A DNA stretch of 64,000 bases from Acidipropionibacterium thoenii DSM 20276 (GCF_000423445.1 NZ_AUHZ01000010.1:58104-122103), one strand, 5' to 3'; positions 35,268-49,686 are shown, counted from the first letter of the stretch. Notes: generated by a model from the sequence alone, not told the origin. Numbers and translations: made by a program.

Positions 35268-35590
35268 ATGTTCCAGTCGCCCAGTGCCGCCATGAAGGGG
35301 ATGTTCATCCCGGCGATGTAGTAGACCACCAGCCACAGGACGCCGATCACCAGCAGTGGCACGAAGACCCACGGCACCCAGGACCGGTCGACGGCCAGAC
35401 GACGGTGACGCTCGGCCTTCGCCTCGGCCTTTCGGGCCGCTTCGATGCCCTCTGGGGTGTCGGCCTCGGCCTTCAGCTTCTCCGTCTCGAGCTTCTCGGC
35501 TTCGACCTTCTTGACCGCCGGAGCCTTCTTGGCGGGCTTACCCGACGCCTTCTTGGCCTTGGCGGGCTTGCGAACCTTGGACTCGGGCAC
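35210..35590 (-). CDS. crgA: Cell division protein CrgA
   Basis: A small membrane protein of about 126 residues. The N-terminal half is Lys/Ala/Glu-rich (KAKKASGKPAKKAPAVKK); the C-terminal half has two transmembrane helices (VPWVFVPLLVIGVLWLVVYYIAG and LIGMGCMAGAFAVATLWK) separated by the typical short GDWN loop. CrgA recruits FtsI and other divisome parts in actinobacteria. The charged extension makes it longer than the usual 85-95 residues. GTG at 35590 was chosen, 9 bp after an AGGAG; a TTG at 35599 is too close to that site. It lies near pknB, as in Mycobacterium. Confidence 0.88.
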   Translation of the reverse strand: MPESKVRKPAKAKKASGKPAKKAPAVKKVEAEKLETEKLKAEADTPEGIEAARKAEAKAERHRRLAVDRSWVPWVFVPLLVIGVLWLVVYYIAGMNIPFMAALGDWNILIGMGCMAGAFAVATLWK

Positions 35591-35662
35591 GATGAACAAC
35601 TCCTGGGGACGGTGATTGCTGGGACTGGTTGGGGAACCGACGGGACTATCAGATTACCCGGG

Positions 35663-35668
35663 TAGCCT
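35663..35668 (+). promoter_or_regulatory. Candidate -10 of the DUF881 gene
   Basis: TAGCCT would start transcription near 35675, giving a leader of about 50 bases that contains the GGGGAGGCGAGG ribosome site before the ATG at 35727. Confidence 0.4.
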
Positions 35669-35726
35669 AGATGAAGCTGTGAGCGGGCTCATACTGGAAG
35701 GCCCGCGGACGACTGGGGAGGCGAGG

Positions 35727-36773
35727 ATGGCCGACGAGGACTCTGCATTCCGGCGTCCTGTCGATCCCTCGGACGACTCCCTCAAGACGCCGTCCTCCGG
35801 CCAGTCCGGCAGGGAGCGGGATTCAGACAGCGAGCCGGATCCAGGCGACAAGTCCGATCCCAACAGGACGTCGGATTCAGGCAGCAAGCCCGATCCCGAC
35901 ACGAGGCCGGATCCAGGCAGCAAGCCCGAGCAGGACGCAGAGTCGGACTCCGGGGCCGAGCAGATCTCCCGAGTCGACGATTCCGAGGACCTTCTCAGCA
36001 CGCCCGGCCTCAGAGGGCCGCGACCACGCACCGGGAAGCGCTCCGGGCTGAGGACCAGACTTCGCAAGAGACTCGGCCCCAATCTGATGACGGCAGGCAT
36101 CCTCGTGCTCTGCGGGTTCATGGTCTCCTGGGCTGCACTGGCCTCCCACGGCTCGGACTTCCGCCCCGAGACCGACGACATGTCCGGTCTGGTCCGCGAT
36201 CAGGCCAGCCACAACGCCGACCAGGCCAAGCAGGTCGCCGAGCTGCGTGCCAAGGTCGATCAGCTCTCCAAGACCCAGGTCTCCGATCCGACGGTCGCCC
36301 GGTCCATCGACGCGCTGTCTCCCCGGGCCGGTCTCACCGCCGTCTCCGGCAATGCCGTGCGGGTCACCCTGGACGACGCCCCGTTGGACGTCAAGGCCGA
36401 CGGCATCGACGAGAACCTGCTGGTGGTGCACCAGCAGGACATCCAGATGGTCGCCAATGTGCTGTGGGCCGGGGGCGCCGAGGCGATGACCATCCAGGGC
36501 CAGCGGATCACCTCGGCCACCGGCATCAAGTGCGTGGGCAACACCGTGGTGCTGCACGGCGTCCCCTACGCCCCGCCCTACCGGATCGAGGCGATCGGCG
36601 ACGTCGACGCCCTCAACTCGGCCCTGGCCGAGTCCGAGTCGGTGAGGATCTACCGGGAGTACGTCACCGCCTACCGGCTCGGCTGGAAGGTCGAGAACCT
36701 CGGCACCGTCACGATGCCGGCCTTCAAGGGCAGCCTCAGCCTCACCCATGCGACGCCGGTCGCCCCGAAGTAG
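35727..36773 (+). CDS. DUF881 membrane-anchored protein
   Basis: A 348-residue protein with a long polar N-terminal region (about 110 residues of Ser/Asp/Pro repeats such as SKPDPDTRPDPGSKPE), one transmembrane helix (LMTAGILVLCGFMVSWAAL near 120), a short coiled coil (NADQAKQVAELRAKVDQL) and an outside DUF881 domain (VLWAGGAEAMTIQGQRITSAT, VLHGVPYAPPYRIEAIGD). DUF881 proteins lie beside crgA and pknB in many actinobacteria; a division role is suspected but not proven. The ATG at 35727 directly follows a GGGGAGGCGAGG site; a longer frame from 35616 lies over the promoter. Confidence 0.85.
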   Translation: MADEDSAFRRPVDPSDDSLKTPSSGQSGRERDSDSEPDPGDKSDPNRTSDSGSKPDPDTRPDPGSKPEQDAESDSGAEQISRVDDSEDLLSTPGLRGPRPRTGKRSGLRTRLRKRLGPNLMTAGILVLCGFMVSWAALASHGSDFRPETDDMSGLVRDQASHNADQAKQVAELRAKVDQLSKTQVSDPTVARSIDALSPRAGLTAVSGNAVRVTLDDAPLDVKADGIDENLLVVHQQDIQMVANVLWAGGAEAMTIQGQRITSATGIKCVGNTVVLHGVPYAPPYRIEAIGDVDALNSALAESESVRIYREYVTAYRLGWKVENLGTVTMPAFKGSLSLTHATPVAPK

Positions 36774-36824
36774 CGGAACCACCGGCGGGTTCGGTCCCTC
36801 CGGCCTCTCCTGCCGGCGGGTCCC

Positions 36825-36986
36825 CTGACGGGCACGAGGACGTTGCTCTGACCGTCACGAGGACGTTGCCCTGACCGTCGCGAGGGCGCTGCCCTGACGG
36901 GCACGATGGCGTTCCCGCTGACCGGCGCGATGGCGCTCCGCTGACCGTCGCGATGACGCTGCCCTGACAGGCACGATGACGGTGCA
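36825..36986. repeat. 23-24-bp tandem repeat, seven copies
   Basis: Units start at 36825, 36848, 36871, 36894, 36918, 36941 and 36964 and share CTGACNGGCACGATGACG-like sequence. There are no unique spacers, so it is a minisatellite and not a CRISPR. Confidence 0.92.
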
Positions 36987-37061
36987 CCGCCAGCCGCCAG
37001 GACACCACCCAGACCGTCCGGTCCCGGCGGTCCACCATCAGGAACTCCCGGCGTCGCATCC

Positions 37062-37067
37062 TAGACT
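37062..37067 (+). promoter_or_regulatory. Leaderless -10 of trpG/pabA
   Basis: TAGACT lies 7 bp before the ATG at 37075, in the same TAGACTGG context as lysS. Confidence 0.6.
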
Positions 37068-37074
37068 GGAGCCC

Positions 37075-37713
37075 ATGTCAGCCCGTCGGATCCTGGTCAT
37101 CGACAACTACGACTCGTTCGTGTGGAACATCGTCTCCTACCTCGGCCAGATCGGCGCCGAGGTCGACGTGCTGCGCAACGACGACCCGGCCTTCGCGACC
37201 CCCGGCTGGCACCGGCGCTACGACGGCGTGCTGCTCTCGCCGGGGCCCGGTCACCCCGATGACGCCGGGGTGTGCATCGATGTGCTGCGCAACCTGTCGG
37301 ACACCCTTCCCATCTTCGGGGTCTGCCTGGGGATGCAGGCGATGGCGGTGGCCTGGGGAGGACGGGTCGGGCGGGCCCCCGAGCAGCTCCACGGAAAGGT
37401 GTCGGTGGTCCGCCACAACGGCACCGGCGTCTTCACCGGGGTGCCCTCACCGCTGACGGTGACCCGTTACCACTCGCTGGCCGCCGACACCCCCTCGCTG
37501 CCCGGATGCCTGGAGGTCACCGCGTGGAGCGAGTCGGGCCTCATCATGGCGTTGCGGCACCGCGAGCTGCCGGTCGAGGCGGTCCAGTTCCACCCCGAGT
37601 CGGTGCTCAGCGAGCACGGCTTCCAGATCTTCGGCAACTGGCTCGCGATCTGCGGGGATCCGGATGCCCGGGACCGGGCGGCGGGGTTGTCGCCACTGAT
37701 GTCTGCCAGCTGA
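37075..37713 (+). CDS. Anthranilate/aminodeoxychorismate synthase glutamine amidotransferase
   Basis: A 212-residue class I glutamine amidotransferase (TrpG/PabA type). The opening ILVIDNYDSFVWNIVSYLGQ, the LLSPGPGHPDDAG oxyanion region, the catalytic cysteine in FGVCLGMQAMA near 84 and the His/Glu pair in VQFHPESVLSEHG near 175 are all present. It hydrolyses glutamine and passes ammonia to a chorismate-binding partner, which is not in the window. The orthologue in Mycobacterium sits next to pknB and serves folate and/or tryptophan synthesis. The ATG was chosen from the leaderless promoter. Confidence 0.9.
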   Translation: MSARRILVIDNYDSFVWNIVSYLGQIGAEVDVLRNDDPAFATPGWHRRYDGVLLSPGPGHPDDAGVCIDVLRNLSDTLPIFGVCLGMQAMAVAWGGRVGRAPEQLHGKVSVVRHNGTGVFTGVPSPLTVTRYHSLAADTPSLPGCLEVTAWSESGLIMALRHRELPVEAVQFHPESVLSEHGFQIFGNWLAICGDPDARDRAAGLSPLMSAS

Positions 37714-37750
37714 CAGACGCCGCGAACCCCGACACCGGCCCGCACTGCGC

Positions 37751-37844
37751 CACGGTTAGGGGCCGGGCTCACGCCCTGTTGCCCCCGCCACTGCGGCACA
37801 CGGGACGGCACGGTTCGGGGTCGGGCTCACGCCCTGTTGCCGCC
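37751..37844. repeat. 36-bp direct repeat, 58 bp apart
   Basis: 37751-37786 and 37809-37844 are near-identical (CACGGTT start, GGCTCACGCCCTGTTGCC core). They lie in the 242-bp gap between the 3' ends of the amidotransferase gene and pknB. Confidence 0.8.
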
Positions 37845-37955
37845 GCCGTGCCCGGCCCCAGCTCCGTGTCCGGCACCGGCTCCGCCACCGGTGCCAACCC
37901 CACCGGCGCCGGTCGTCGATGTACCGTCGGCCGGACCGCTGGGCTGATCATCTCT

Positions 37956-39770
<1,815 letters not shown>

Positions 39771-39885
39771 CGGGGACCTCCTTCGTCAAAGTCAGTAAGG
39801 ACGGTGGCCGGGCCGGCCGGCCCGGGCCGGCTTCCAGCAGGGGAATGAATGGGGGAGACGCCGCCGGTCCCGCGTCGCGCGATGT

Positions 39886-41316
39886 TCATCTCATGGCCTC
39901 GATCACGGCCTTGGCGACCGGGCCGGCCAGCGTGCCACCGGCGATCTCGCTGCGGTCGGTGTTGGAGGACTCGATGAACACCGCCACCGCCACATGGGGG
40001 TTCTCGGAGAATCCGACGAACCAGGCGTAGGGGGAGGCGTTCTTGGTGGTCTGGGCGGTGCCGGTCTTGCCTCCGACAGTCACCCCGTTGATCTGGGCCG
40101 GCGTGCCGGTGCCGTTCTGGACCACCGAGATCATCATCTTCTTGAGGTCCTGGGCGGTCGAGCGGCTGGTGGCCTGGGACAGTGAGGCGTTGTGGTGCTT
40201 CCACACCGTCTGCAGGTTGGAGGCGCGCACCGACTGGGTGAGATACGGCGTCATCAACGTGCCATCATTGGCGATCGCCGAGGCGACCATCGCCATCTGC
40301 AGGGGGGAGGCCGCCACGTCGTACTGCCCGATCGACGACAGCGCCACCTGGGCCTGGTTCATGTCCCCGGGGAAACGGGATGCGACCACCGGCACATCGG
40401 AGTCGAAGGTGCTGTCGAAGCCGAACTTCTTGGCCTGGTCGCGCAACTTGTCCTGGCCCAGCGACATCCCGATCTTGGCGAATGCGGTGTTGCACGAGTT
40501 CTCCAGGGCCTTGGTGAGGCTGACGGTGGAGTTGCCGCAGTCGACCTCGTTGCCGAGCCGGTTGGTGGTCTGCGGCAGCACGATCGAGCTCGGCGTGGAG
40601 ACTTGGCCATCGGGGGTGTAGCGCCCCGACTCCAGGGCGGCCGCGGCGGTCACCAGTTTGAAGGTCGACCCGGGCGGGTAGATCTCCTTGGAGGCCCGGT
40701 TGGACATCGGCTGGTTCGAGTTGGCATTGAGCGATTTCCAGGCCTGCTGGGTGGCCGGCAGATCGTGGCTGGCCAGCAGGTTCGGGTTGTAGGAGGGGGA
40801 GGTCGCCATCGCCAGGATCGCCCCGGTGGTGTAGTCGATGGCGACCACTCCGCCCTTCTTGCCGGCCAGCCCGTTCCAGGCGGCGTTCTGGGCCTTGGCG
40901 TTGACGGTGGTGATCACCGACCCACCCTGGGGCTTGCGGCCCGACAGGGTCCCGGTGACCCGCTGCAGGAACTGGGAGTCGGAGTTGCCGGTGAGCTGGG
41001 CGTTCTGGGAGTACTCCAGGGCGGTGCGACCGAAGTAGTACGAGTAGTAACCGGTGATCGGGGCGTACTCGGCCCCCTGCGGGTAGCTCCTCAGGTACTT
41101 GAAGTGCCCGTCGGTGGCGGTCGTGCGCGCCACCGCGGTCGATCCGACCAGAATGTCGCCGCGGTTCTGGGAGTACTCGGCGTCACGGACCCGGGTGTTG
41201 TGCGGGTCGTTGTTGAGCCCGGGCTGGCGGAACACCGCCGAGTAGGTGAGGTTGAGCAGCAGGGCGAAGGTCATCAGTGCAGCGAACACCGAGACGAATC
41301 GGATCGGGCGGTTCAT
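39886..41316 (-). CDS. pbpA: Penicillin-binding protein PbpA (class B transpeptidase)
   Basis: A 476-residue class B PBP: N-terminal membrane anchor (FVSVFAALMTFALLLNLTYS), a dimerisation region, and a transpeptidase domain with the serine motif PGSTFKLV near 217, SCN near 275 and KTGTAQ near 417. It cross-links peptidoglycan with the RodA/FtsW glycosyltransferase encoded just upstream; PknB is known to phosphorylate PbpA in mycobacteria. Its start overlaps the rodA stop by 4 bp. The 115-bp gap to pknB has no recognisable element. Confidence 0.94.
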   Translation of the reverse strand: MNRPIRFVSVFAALMTFALLLNLTYSAVFRQPGLNNDPHNTRVRDAEYSQNRGDILVGSTAVARTTATDGHFKYLRSYPQGAEYAPITGYYSYYFGRTALEYSQNAQLTGNSDSQFLQRVTGTLSGRKPQGGSVITTVNAKAQNAAWNGLAGKKGGVVAIDYTTGAILAMATSPSYNPNLLASHDLPATQQAWKSLNANSNQPMSNRASKEIYPPGSTFKLVTAAAALESGRYTPDGQVSTPSSIVLPQTTNRLGNEVDCGNSTVSLTKALENSCNTAFAKIGMSLGQDKLRDQAKKFGFDSTFDSDVPVVASRFPGDMNQAQVALSSIGQYDVAASPLQMAMVASAIANDGTLMTPYLTQSVRASNLQTVWKHHNASLSQATSRSTAQDLKKMMISVVQNGTGTPAQINGVTVGGKTGTAQTTKNASPYAWFVGFSENPHVAVAVFIESSNTDRSEIAGGTLAGPVAKAVIEAMR

Positions 41317-42893
41317 CGTCGATCACCTTCCCCGGCGCTCTCGTCGAGATGGGAGACGCCGTCAGGCCGGCTCTGCACGGCGGTCTGGTTCCCGCTGGCA
41401 GAGCCGGGTGATCCGGCAGACCCGGCGGAGCGCGGCGAGGCTCCAGACCCCGCGGATCGTGAGGATCCGGGGATCCCCATCGCATGGCGGGCCGATCCGG
41501 TCTCGGACTCCATCAGCGGCGGGTCGCCCCCCTGGTTGGCGGCCAGCTCATCGGCGGGGCGCCGTGCCTGGTGGCTGACCAGCATGAGGATGGCCACCAG
41601 CGCCCAGTTCGCCACCTCGGAGGAGCCGCCCTGGCTCATGAACGGCGTCGTCAGTCCGGTCAGCGGCAGCAGCCGGGTGACCCCGCCGATGATCGCGAAG
41701 ACCTGCAACCCGAAGACGAAGGCCAGCCCGGCGGCCAGCAGTTTGCCGAAGGAGTCCCGGCAGCTCAGCGCGGTGCGCATCCCGCGGGCCACCAGCAGTG
41801 CGTAGAGCAGGATGACGGCCATCAGCCCGGTGACCCCGAGCTCCTCGCCGATGCTGGCCGAGATGTAGTCGGAGAACGCCAGCGGAGTGAGGTTGGGCCG
41901 GCCCAGCCCCCAGCCGCGCCCCGACAGCCCGCCCCAGGCCATCCCGTACTGGCCGATGATGAGCTGGTAGTTGGTGGCGTAGTCGCCGAACGGGTCCAGC
42001 CAGCCGGAGACCCGGTTCTGGACATGGCCGAACAACTTGAAGGCGGCCACTGCGGCCACCCCGAAGAGCACCGCGCCGACCACCACCCAGCCGACTCTCT
42101 CGGTGGCGATGTAGAGCATCGCGACGAACAGCCCGAAGAACAGCAGTGCAGTGCCCAGGTCGTTCTGCCACACGATGATCGCCATCGCGGCCCCCCACAT
42201 CACCAGCAGCGGGCCCAGATCGCGGGCCCGGGGCAGGGTGAGCGGGCCGATCCGGTGGCCGGCCAGTGACAGTACGTCGCGCTTGTCGACCAGATAGGAG
42301 CCGAAGGCCAGCACCAGGAGCACCTTGGCCAGTTCGGCGGGCTGGAAGCTGAACGGTCCGACGCCGATCCACAGCCGGGCGCCGTTGATCGAGCGGCCGA
42401 TGCCGGGCAGCAGGGGCATCAGCATGAGGATCAGTCCGGCCAGGAACAGGATGTAGGGGAAGCGTTGCAGCTTGCGGTGGTCCTTCAGGCCGATGACGAT
42501 GACGGCCCACAGCACCACTCCGCCCAGGGTCCAGATCGCCTGGCCGGCCATCCGGTGGGCCATCGGGGTGGATCCCAGGTCGATCCGGTGGATCATCGCC
42601 AGCCCCAGCCCGTTGAGGGCGAAGACGATCGGCAGCATCATCGGGTCGGCATAGGGGATGAAGATCCGCACGATGATGTGGCAGGCCAGGATCAGGCCGA
42701 GCCAGCTGCCGCCGATCACCTTCCAGTCCGGCGGGATCGCACCGGTGGTGTTGATGCCGGTGAGCAGATATCCCGAGTAGCCCAGCCCCCAGGCCAGGAT
42801 GAGCAGGAAGAGCTCGGCCCAGCGGCGTTTGGAGTGGACGACGATCGTGCCGGGGTTGCCCCCACCGGATACGGCCAGTTCGGAGGCGCTCAT
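41313..42893 (-). CDS. rodA: RodA/FtsW-family peptidoglycan glycosyltransferase
   Basis: A 526-residue SEDS protein with about twelve transmembrane helices. Diagnostic stretches are SINGARLWIGVGPFSFQPAELAKVLLVL near 165, FGDYATNYQLIIGQYGMAWGGLSGRGWG near 300 and DYISASIGEELGVTG near 340, with LPLTGLTTPFMSQGGSS near 410. It polymerises lipid II with PbpA as partner. The last 75 residues are a Ser/Gly/Ala-rich cytoplasmic tail, longer than usual. It overlaps both neighbours by 4 bp. Confidence 0.94.
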   Translation of the reverse strand: MSASELAVSGGGNPGTIVVHSKRRWAELFLLILAWGLGYSGYLLTGINTTGAIPPDWKVIGGSWLGLILACHIIVRIFIPYADPMMLPIVFALNGLGLAMIHRIDLGSTPMAHRMAGQAIWTLGGVVLWAVIVIGLKDHRKLQRFPYILFLAGLILMLMPLLPGIGRSINGARLWIGVGPFSFQPAELAKVLLVLAFGSYLVDKRDVLSLAGHRIGPLTLPRARDLGPLLVMWGAAMAIIVWQNDLGTALLFFGLFVAMLYIATERVGWVVVGAVLFGVAAVAAFKLFGHVQNRVSGWLDPFGDYATNYQLIIGQYGMAWGGLSGRGWGLGRPNLTPLAFSDYISASIGEELGVTGLMAVILLYALLVARGMRTALSCRDSFGKLLAAGLAFVFGLQVFAIIGGVTRLLPLTGLTTPFMSQGGSSEVANWALVAILMLVSHQARRPADELAANQGGDPPLMESETGSARHAMGIPGSSRSAGSGASPRSAGSAGSPGSASGNQTAVQSRPDGVSHLDESAGEGDRR

Positions 42894-44476
42894 GAGCAGT
42901 CCTCCTCACTGACCTTGGGCAGCGAGGCGCCCGAGGTCGCAGTGGGGACGGGAGTGGCCGGGGAGGCCGATTCCGAAGCGGTGACTCCGGGGGTCGGCGA
43001 GCCGGCGGGGCTCGTCGACGCGCTGGCAGAGCCGGACGGTACGGCCCCGGGACTCGGGGTCGGTGAGGCCGAGGCCGAGGCCCCGGGGGTCGGGCTCGCG
43101 GATCCTCCCGGCGTCCCGGTGCTGGGCCGGGCACGCAGCGCGATGCAGCGGTTGGCCCCGCTGCGCAGTTCGGCGACGGTGGCCCGGGCCGAGTCCAGCG
43201 AGTCGACCTGGATGGAGCTGTCAACCGCGCTGCGGTAGATGGTGGGCAGGTCGTCGACGCTGATGTTGGTGGCCTCCTGGACCGAGGACAGCTTGACCCA
43301 CGCCAGGGAGTCGGGGACCCCGCGGAAGATCGCCACCGAGCCGGCCTGCTCCCCGACGTAGAACTGGCGGTCCAGATAGGCCCGCACCGCGAACACCCCG
43401 GCGGTGATGGCCACCACCACGATCGCCACGGTGATCACCAGGCCGCGCCAGCGATGCCGCGACTCCGGGTCGATCGGTGCGTAGCGGGCCGACTCCTCGG
43501 CCTCGGAGTCGAAGACCAGCGGAGCGTCGTCGTCCAGGCTGGCATGACGCGGCGCTCCTGCCCGGCCGGCGGTCCAGGCGCCGGCCCCGCTGGCCGCCCG
43601 AGTGGCTCCGCCGGGGGCCCCGGTCGGGCCGGCCTCGGCGTCGGCCAGGTCCCTGGAGCTGATCGGCAGCGGGGCGGTGACGTCGTGCTCGGGGATGGCG
43701 GTGATCGCCGCGGCGCCGATGATCTTGGGCGTCAGGTGCGCCAGCTCCTCGGAGTACTCGACGACCTCGGCGAGCAGCACGGTGACATTGTCGGGGGCGC
43801 CGGCGGCATGGGCCTCGGCGATCAGCAGCTCCAGGGCGGTGTCCAGGTCGTTGTCGCGCACGATCTTGCGGATCATCGGGTCGGAGACGAAGCCGCACAG
43901 CCCGTCGGAGCAGAACAGGATCCGGTCGCCGAGTTCCACGTCGACCAGCTGGGTGTCGGGGGTGTGCTGGGGCTGGCCGTTGAGCACCTTGAGCAGCAGT
44001 GAGCGGTGCGGGTGGACCGCGGCCTGCTCCTCGGTGATCCGGCCCTCGTCGACCAGGGACTGGACCCAGGAGTCGTCGTGGGTCATCCGGCGCAGCTTCC
44101 CCGAGCGCATCAGATAGCCCCGGGAGTCGCCGATGTGGACCAGGCCGAGCTGGGCGCCGTCGAACATCGCCCCGCAGAAGGTGGTGCCCATCCCCTCCAG
44201 GGAGTGGTCCCAGACGCACAGGTCGGCCAGCTCGTCATTGGCCTCGGAGACCGCCCCGGCCAGCAGGGTGAGCATCTCCTCGCCGGTTCGCGGCGAGTCG
44301 ACCCGGGCGACCTGCTTGACGGCGACCGTGGAGGCCAGGTCACCGGCCGCGGCACCGCCCATCCCATCGGCCACCACCAGCATGGTGGGGGAGACGTAGC
44401 CCGAGTCCTGATTGTTCTTGCGGACCAGACCGATCTCGGAGTGGCTGCGGATGTCCAGTGAGAAGGCCATCGTCAC
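42890..44476 (-). CDS. pstP: PP2C-type phosphatase PstP
   Basis: A 528-residue membrane phosphatase that reverses PknB-type phosphorylation. The PP2C domain shows VADGMGGAAAGDLAS near 34, HIGDSRGYLMRSGKL near 117 and FCSDGLCGFVSD near 186, the metal-binding aspartates. A transmembrane helix (LVITVAIVVVAITAGVFAV near 347) leads to an outside domain and a Ser/Ala/Thr/Pro-rich tail (SASASPTPSPGAVPSGSAS) ending in a cysteine. The tail is unusually long and repetitive. It overlaps fhaB and rodA by 4 bp each. Confidence 0.94.
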   Translation of the reverse strand: MTMAFSLDIRSHSEIGLVRKNNQDSGYVSPTMLVVADGMGGAAAGDLASTVAVKQVARVDSPRTGEEMLTLLAGAVSEANDELADLCVWDHSLEGMGTTFCGAMFDGAQLGLVHIGDSRGYLMRSGKLRRMTHDDSWVQSLVDEGRITEEQAAVHPHRSLLLKVLNGQPQHTPDTQLVDVELGDRILFCSDGLCGFVSDPMIRKIVRDNDLDTALELLIAEAHAAGAPDNVTVLLAEVVEYSEELAHLTPKIIGAAAITAIPEHDVTAPLPISSRDLADAEAGPTGAPGGATRAASGAGAWTAGRAGAPRHASLDDDAPLVFDSEAEESARYAPIDPESRHRWRGLVITVAIVVVAITAGVFAVRAYLDRQFYVGEQAGSVAIFRGVPDSLAWVKLSSVQEATNISVDDLPTIYRSAVDSSIQVDSLDSARATVAELRSGANRCIALRARPSTGTPGGSASPTPGASASASPTPSPGAVPSGSASASTSPAGSPTPGVTASESASPATPVPTATSGASLPKVSEEDCS

Positions 44477-44973
44477 CTCCGGCCGGCGGCCTCGACCGCC
44501 ATCGTGGTGCGGCCGATCCTCACTTCATCGCCGATGGCCAGCTGGGTGAGCTCCTCGATCCGCTCGCCGTTGACGTAGGTGCCGTTGGTGGACCGCAGGT
44601 CCTCGACGAACCAGGCGCCGTCGATCCCCTGGGCGAACTCGGCGTGGTGGGTCGAGGCGTAGTCGTCGTCGATGGGCAGGTTGGAGTCGCCGCCGCGCCC
44701 GACCAGGATCCGGTCGGACAGCGGGATGATCTGGCCGGCCCGCGATCCGGAGAGGATGTGCAGCTGGCCGGGAAGCGGCTCGCGCCGGGAACGCTTGCGC
44801 CTGCGCCTGCTCGGCGCGGCGTCCCCGGCTCTGACCAGGGAGGCCGGGGTGGCCGTGCGGGGTACCCGGTGACCGAAGATGTCGGTGCGCACCGTGGAGG
44901 CGATGAACAGGATGAAGACCCACAGCAACGCCAGGTAGGCGATGCGCAGGACAGCTACCAGAAGTTCGCTCAC
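44473..44973 (-). CDS. fhaB: FHA-domain protein FhaB
   Basis: A 166-residue protein with one N-terminal transmembrane helix (LLVAVLRIAYLALLWVFILF), an Arg-rich linker (SRRRRKRSRRE) and a C-terminal FHA domain: ILVGRGGDSNLPIDDDYASTHHAEF, then DLRSTNGTYVNGERI. The FHA domain binds phosphothreonine and ties PknB signalling to division proteins. Its start is 1 bp from the fhaA stop and its stop overlaps pstP. Confidence 0.93.
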   Translation of the reverse strand: MSELLVAVLRIAYLALLWVFILFIASTVRTDIFGHRVPRTATPASLVRAGDAAPSRRRRKRSRREPLPGQLHILSGSRAGQIIPLSDRILVGRGGDSNLPIDDDYASTHHAEFAQGIDGAWFVEDLRSTNGTYVNGERIEELTQLAIGDEVRIGRTTMAVEAAGRR

Positions 44974-44974
44974 G

Positions 44975-45673
44975 TCACATCCCCGCAGGCGAGTGGACGA
45001 GCATGCGGGTGGATCCGATCTCGATGCGGGATCCGTCGCGCAGCTCGGTGGTGGTGACCTTGCGGCCGTCGACGGTGACGCCGTTGGTGGAGCCGAGGTC
45101 CTCGATGGAGACGCCGACTCCCTCGCCCTTGGGCCAGACGTGGATCTGGGCGTGACGCCGTGAGATGCCCGGATCGTTGATCCGCAGATCCGCCTCGGTT
45201 CCTCTGCCGATCACCAGGCCCGGCGGCAGCAGCGGATGGCGGACGCCGTTGACCTCCAGGACCAACGGGGTGCGTCGGATCGCGGTGCGCTCGGACTCCT
45301 CGCCGGTCAGTGATCCGCTCTGCACGGTGAATCGGCCGGTGGGGAGGGTGTCGTCGAGTTCGTAGCGGATGTGGATGGGGCCGTTGAAGACGTAGCGGCG
45401 CTCGGTGGCGTGGTCGCGCAGGGCCGGGACGATCTCGGCGTTGAGGGTCTTGGTGTAGGGCACCAGGTGCTCGTAGTCGTGGGATGACAGGCCGACCGTG
45501 AAGTCGTTGGGGACCAGCTTCTTGTCGCGAGTGAGAATCTGGGCCTCGGAGTCCAGTTCGCGTTGCAGCCGCCCGGCGATCTCGACCGGCTCGACCTCAC
45601 CGCGGAAGGCCTTCGCGAATACGCCGTTGACGGCTCCCTCGATCGACTTCTCGAACTTGTCGAGTATTCCCAC
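44975..45673 (-). CDS. fhaA: FHA-domain protein FhaA
   Basis: A 232-residue protein: an N-terminal DUF3662 domain (MGILDKFEKSIEGAVNGVFA, FRGEVEPVEIAGRLQREL) and a C-terminal FHA domain (LVIGRGTEADLRINDPGISR, then DLGSTNGVTVDGRKV). The middle linker found in mycobacterial FhaA is much shorter here. FhaA binds phosphorylated PknB and MviN. First gene of the operon fhaA-fhaB-pstP-rodA-pbpA-pknB. GAGGAGG precedes the ATG. The 164-bp gap upstream should hold the operon promoter; no tRNA-Leu is there, unlike in Mycobacterium. Confidence 0.93.
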   Translation of the reverse strand: MGILDKFEKSIEGAVNGVFAKAFRGEVEPVEIAGRLQRELDSEAQILTRDKKLVPNDFTVGLSSHDYEHLVPYTKTLNAEIVPALRDHATERRYVFNGPIHIRYELDDTLPTGRFTVQSGSLTGEESERTAIRRTPLVLEVNGVRHPLLPPGLVIGRGTEADLRINDPGISRRHAQIHVWPKGEGVGVSIEDLGSTNGVTVDGRKVTTTELRDGSRIEIGSTRMLVHSPAGM

Positions 45674-45837
45674 GAGTGCGCCTCCTCTCGACTGCTGCCC
45701 GAGAACCCGTTCCTATTACCGCAGGGAGTCTACCGAGCTGGCCTGCGCGGGCCCACAATCACCCCATCGGTGGTGATCACGCGGTTGAGGGTTGGGGGTC
45801 TGGTGCCGGTCGGCCGGGCGTTCTCCGGGGCCCCAAC

Positions 45838-49275
<3,438 letters not shown>

Positions 49276-49686
49276 GCGGGCGGTGTGGTCGCGGGAGTCG
49301 GGTTGCGGTGCCTGTCTTGAGCCTCTGGTGACGACTTTGGGGTGAGCGGGCGGTGTGGTCGCGGGAGTCGGGTTACGGCGCCTGTCTCGAGGCGCTGCTG
49401 ACCACTCTGGGGTGGACTGGCGGCCGGTCGGATGGGCCGTGCGGTTGCGGTGTGGTGCTGGTCGGTTCTGGTGGGGTTTTGCTGGTGCTCGCGTCCCGCC
49501 TTCGTTCTGGTCTGGTTCGGCGGGGTCTGGACTTCGGCTCGACGGAGACGGGTGGCTCGCCGGATCGGGACCTGCTGCTTGGCCTCCATTGGCTGGGTCT
49601 GGTGTGCGGTTCGGCGCGGACGGGTGGCTCGCCGGATCGGAACCTGCCGGTTGGCTTCCTTTAGCTGGGGGTCTGGTGCGCGGCCC
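49276..49686. other. Repeat-filled gap between rmlA and the HNH gene
   Basis: No convincing gene in 411 bp between two convergent genes. It holds two extra copies of the rmlA end (to 49413) and a 72-bp direct repeat (49548-49691). The rest is GT-rich and looks like further decayed repeats. Confidence 0.8.

Larger units (their letters stand above)
36774..37074. other. Gap between the DUF881 gene and trpG/pabA
   Basis: No gene. It holds the 23-bp tandem array at 36825-36986 and the leaderless promoter of the amidotransferase gene. Confidence 0.8.

Noticed and set aside
36825..36986. CRISPR array upstream of trpG/pabA
   Set aside because: The 23-bp units are directly joined with no unique spacers, so it is a tandem minisatellite.
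45674..45837. A tRNA-Leu upstream of fhaA, as in Mycobacterium
   Set aside because: No cloverleaf or T-arm sequence could be found in the gap.
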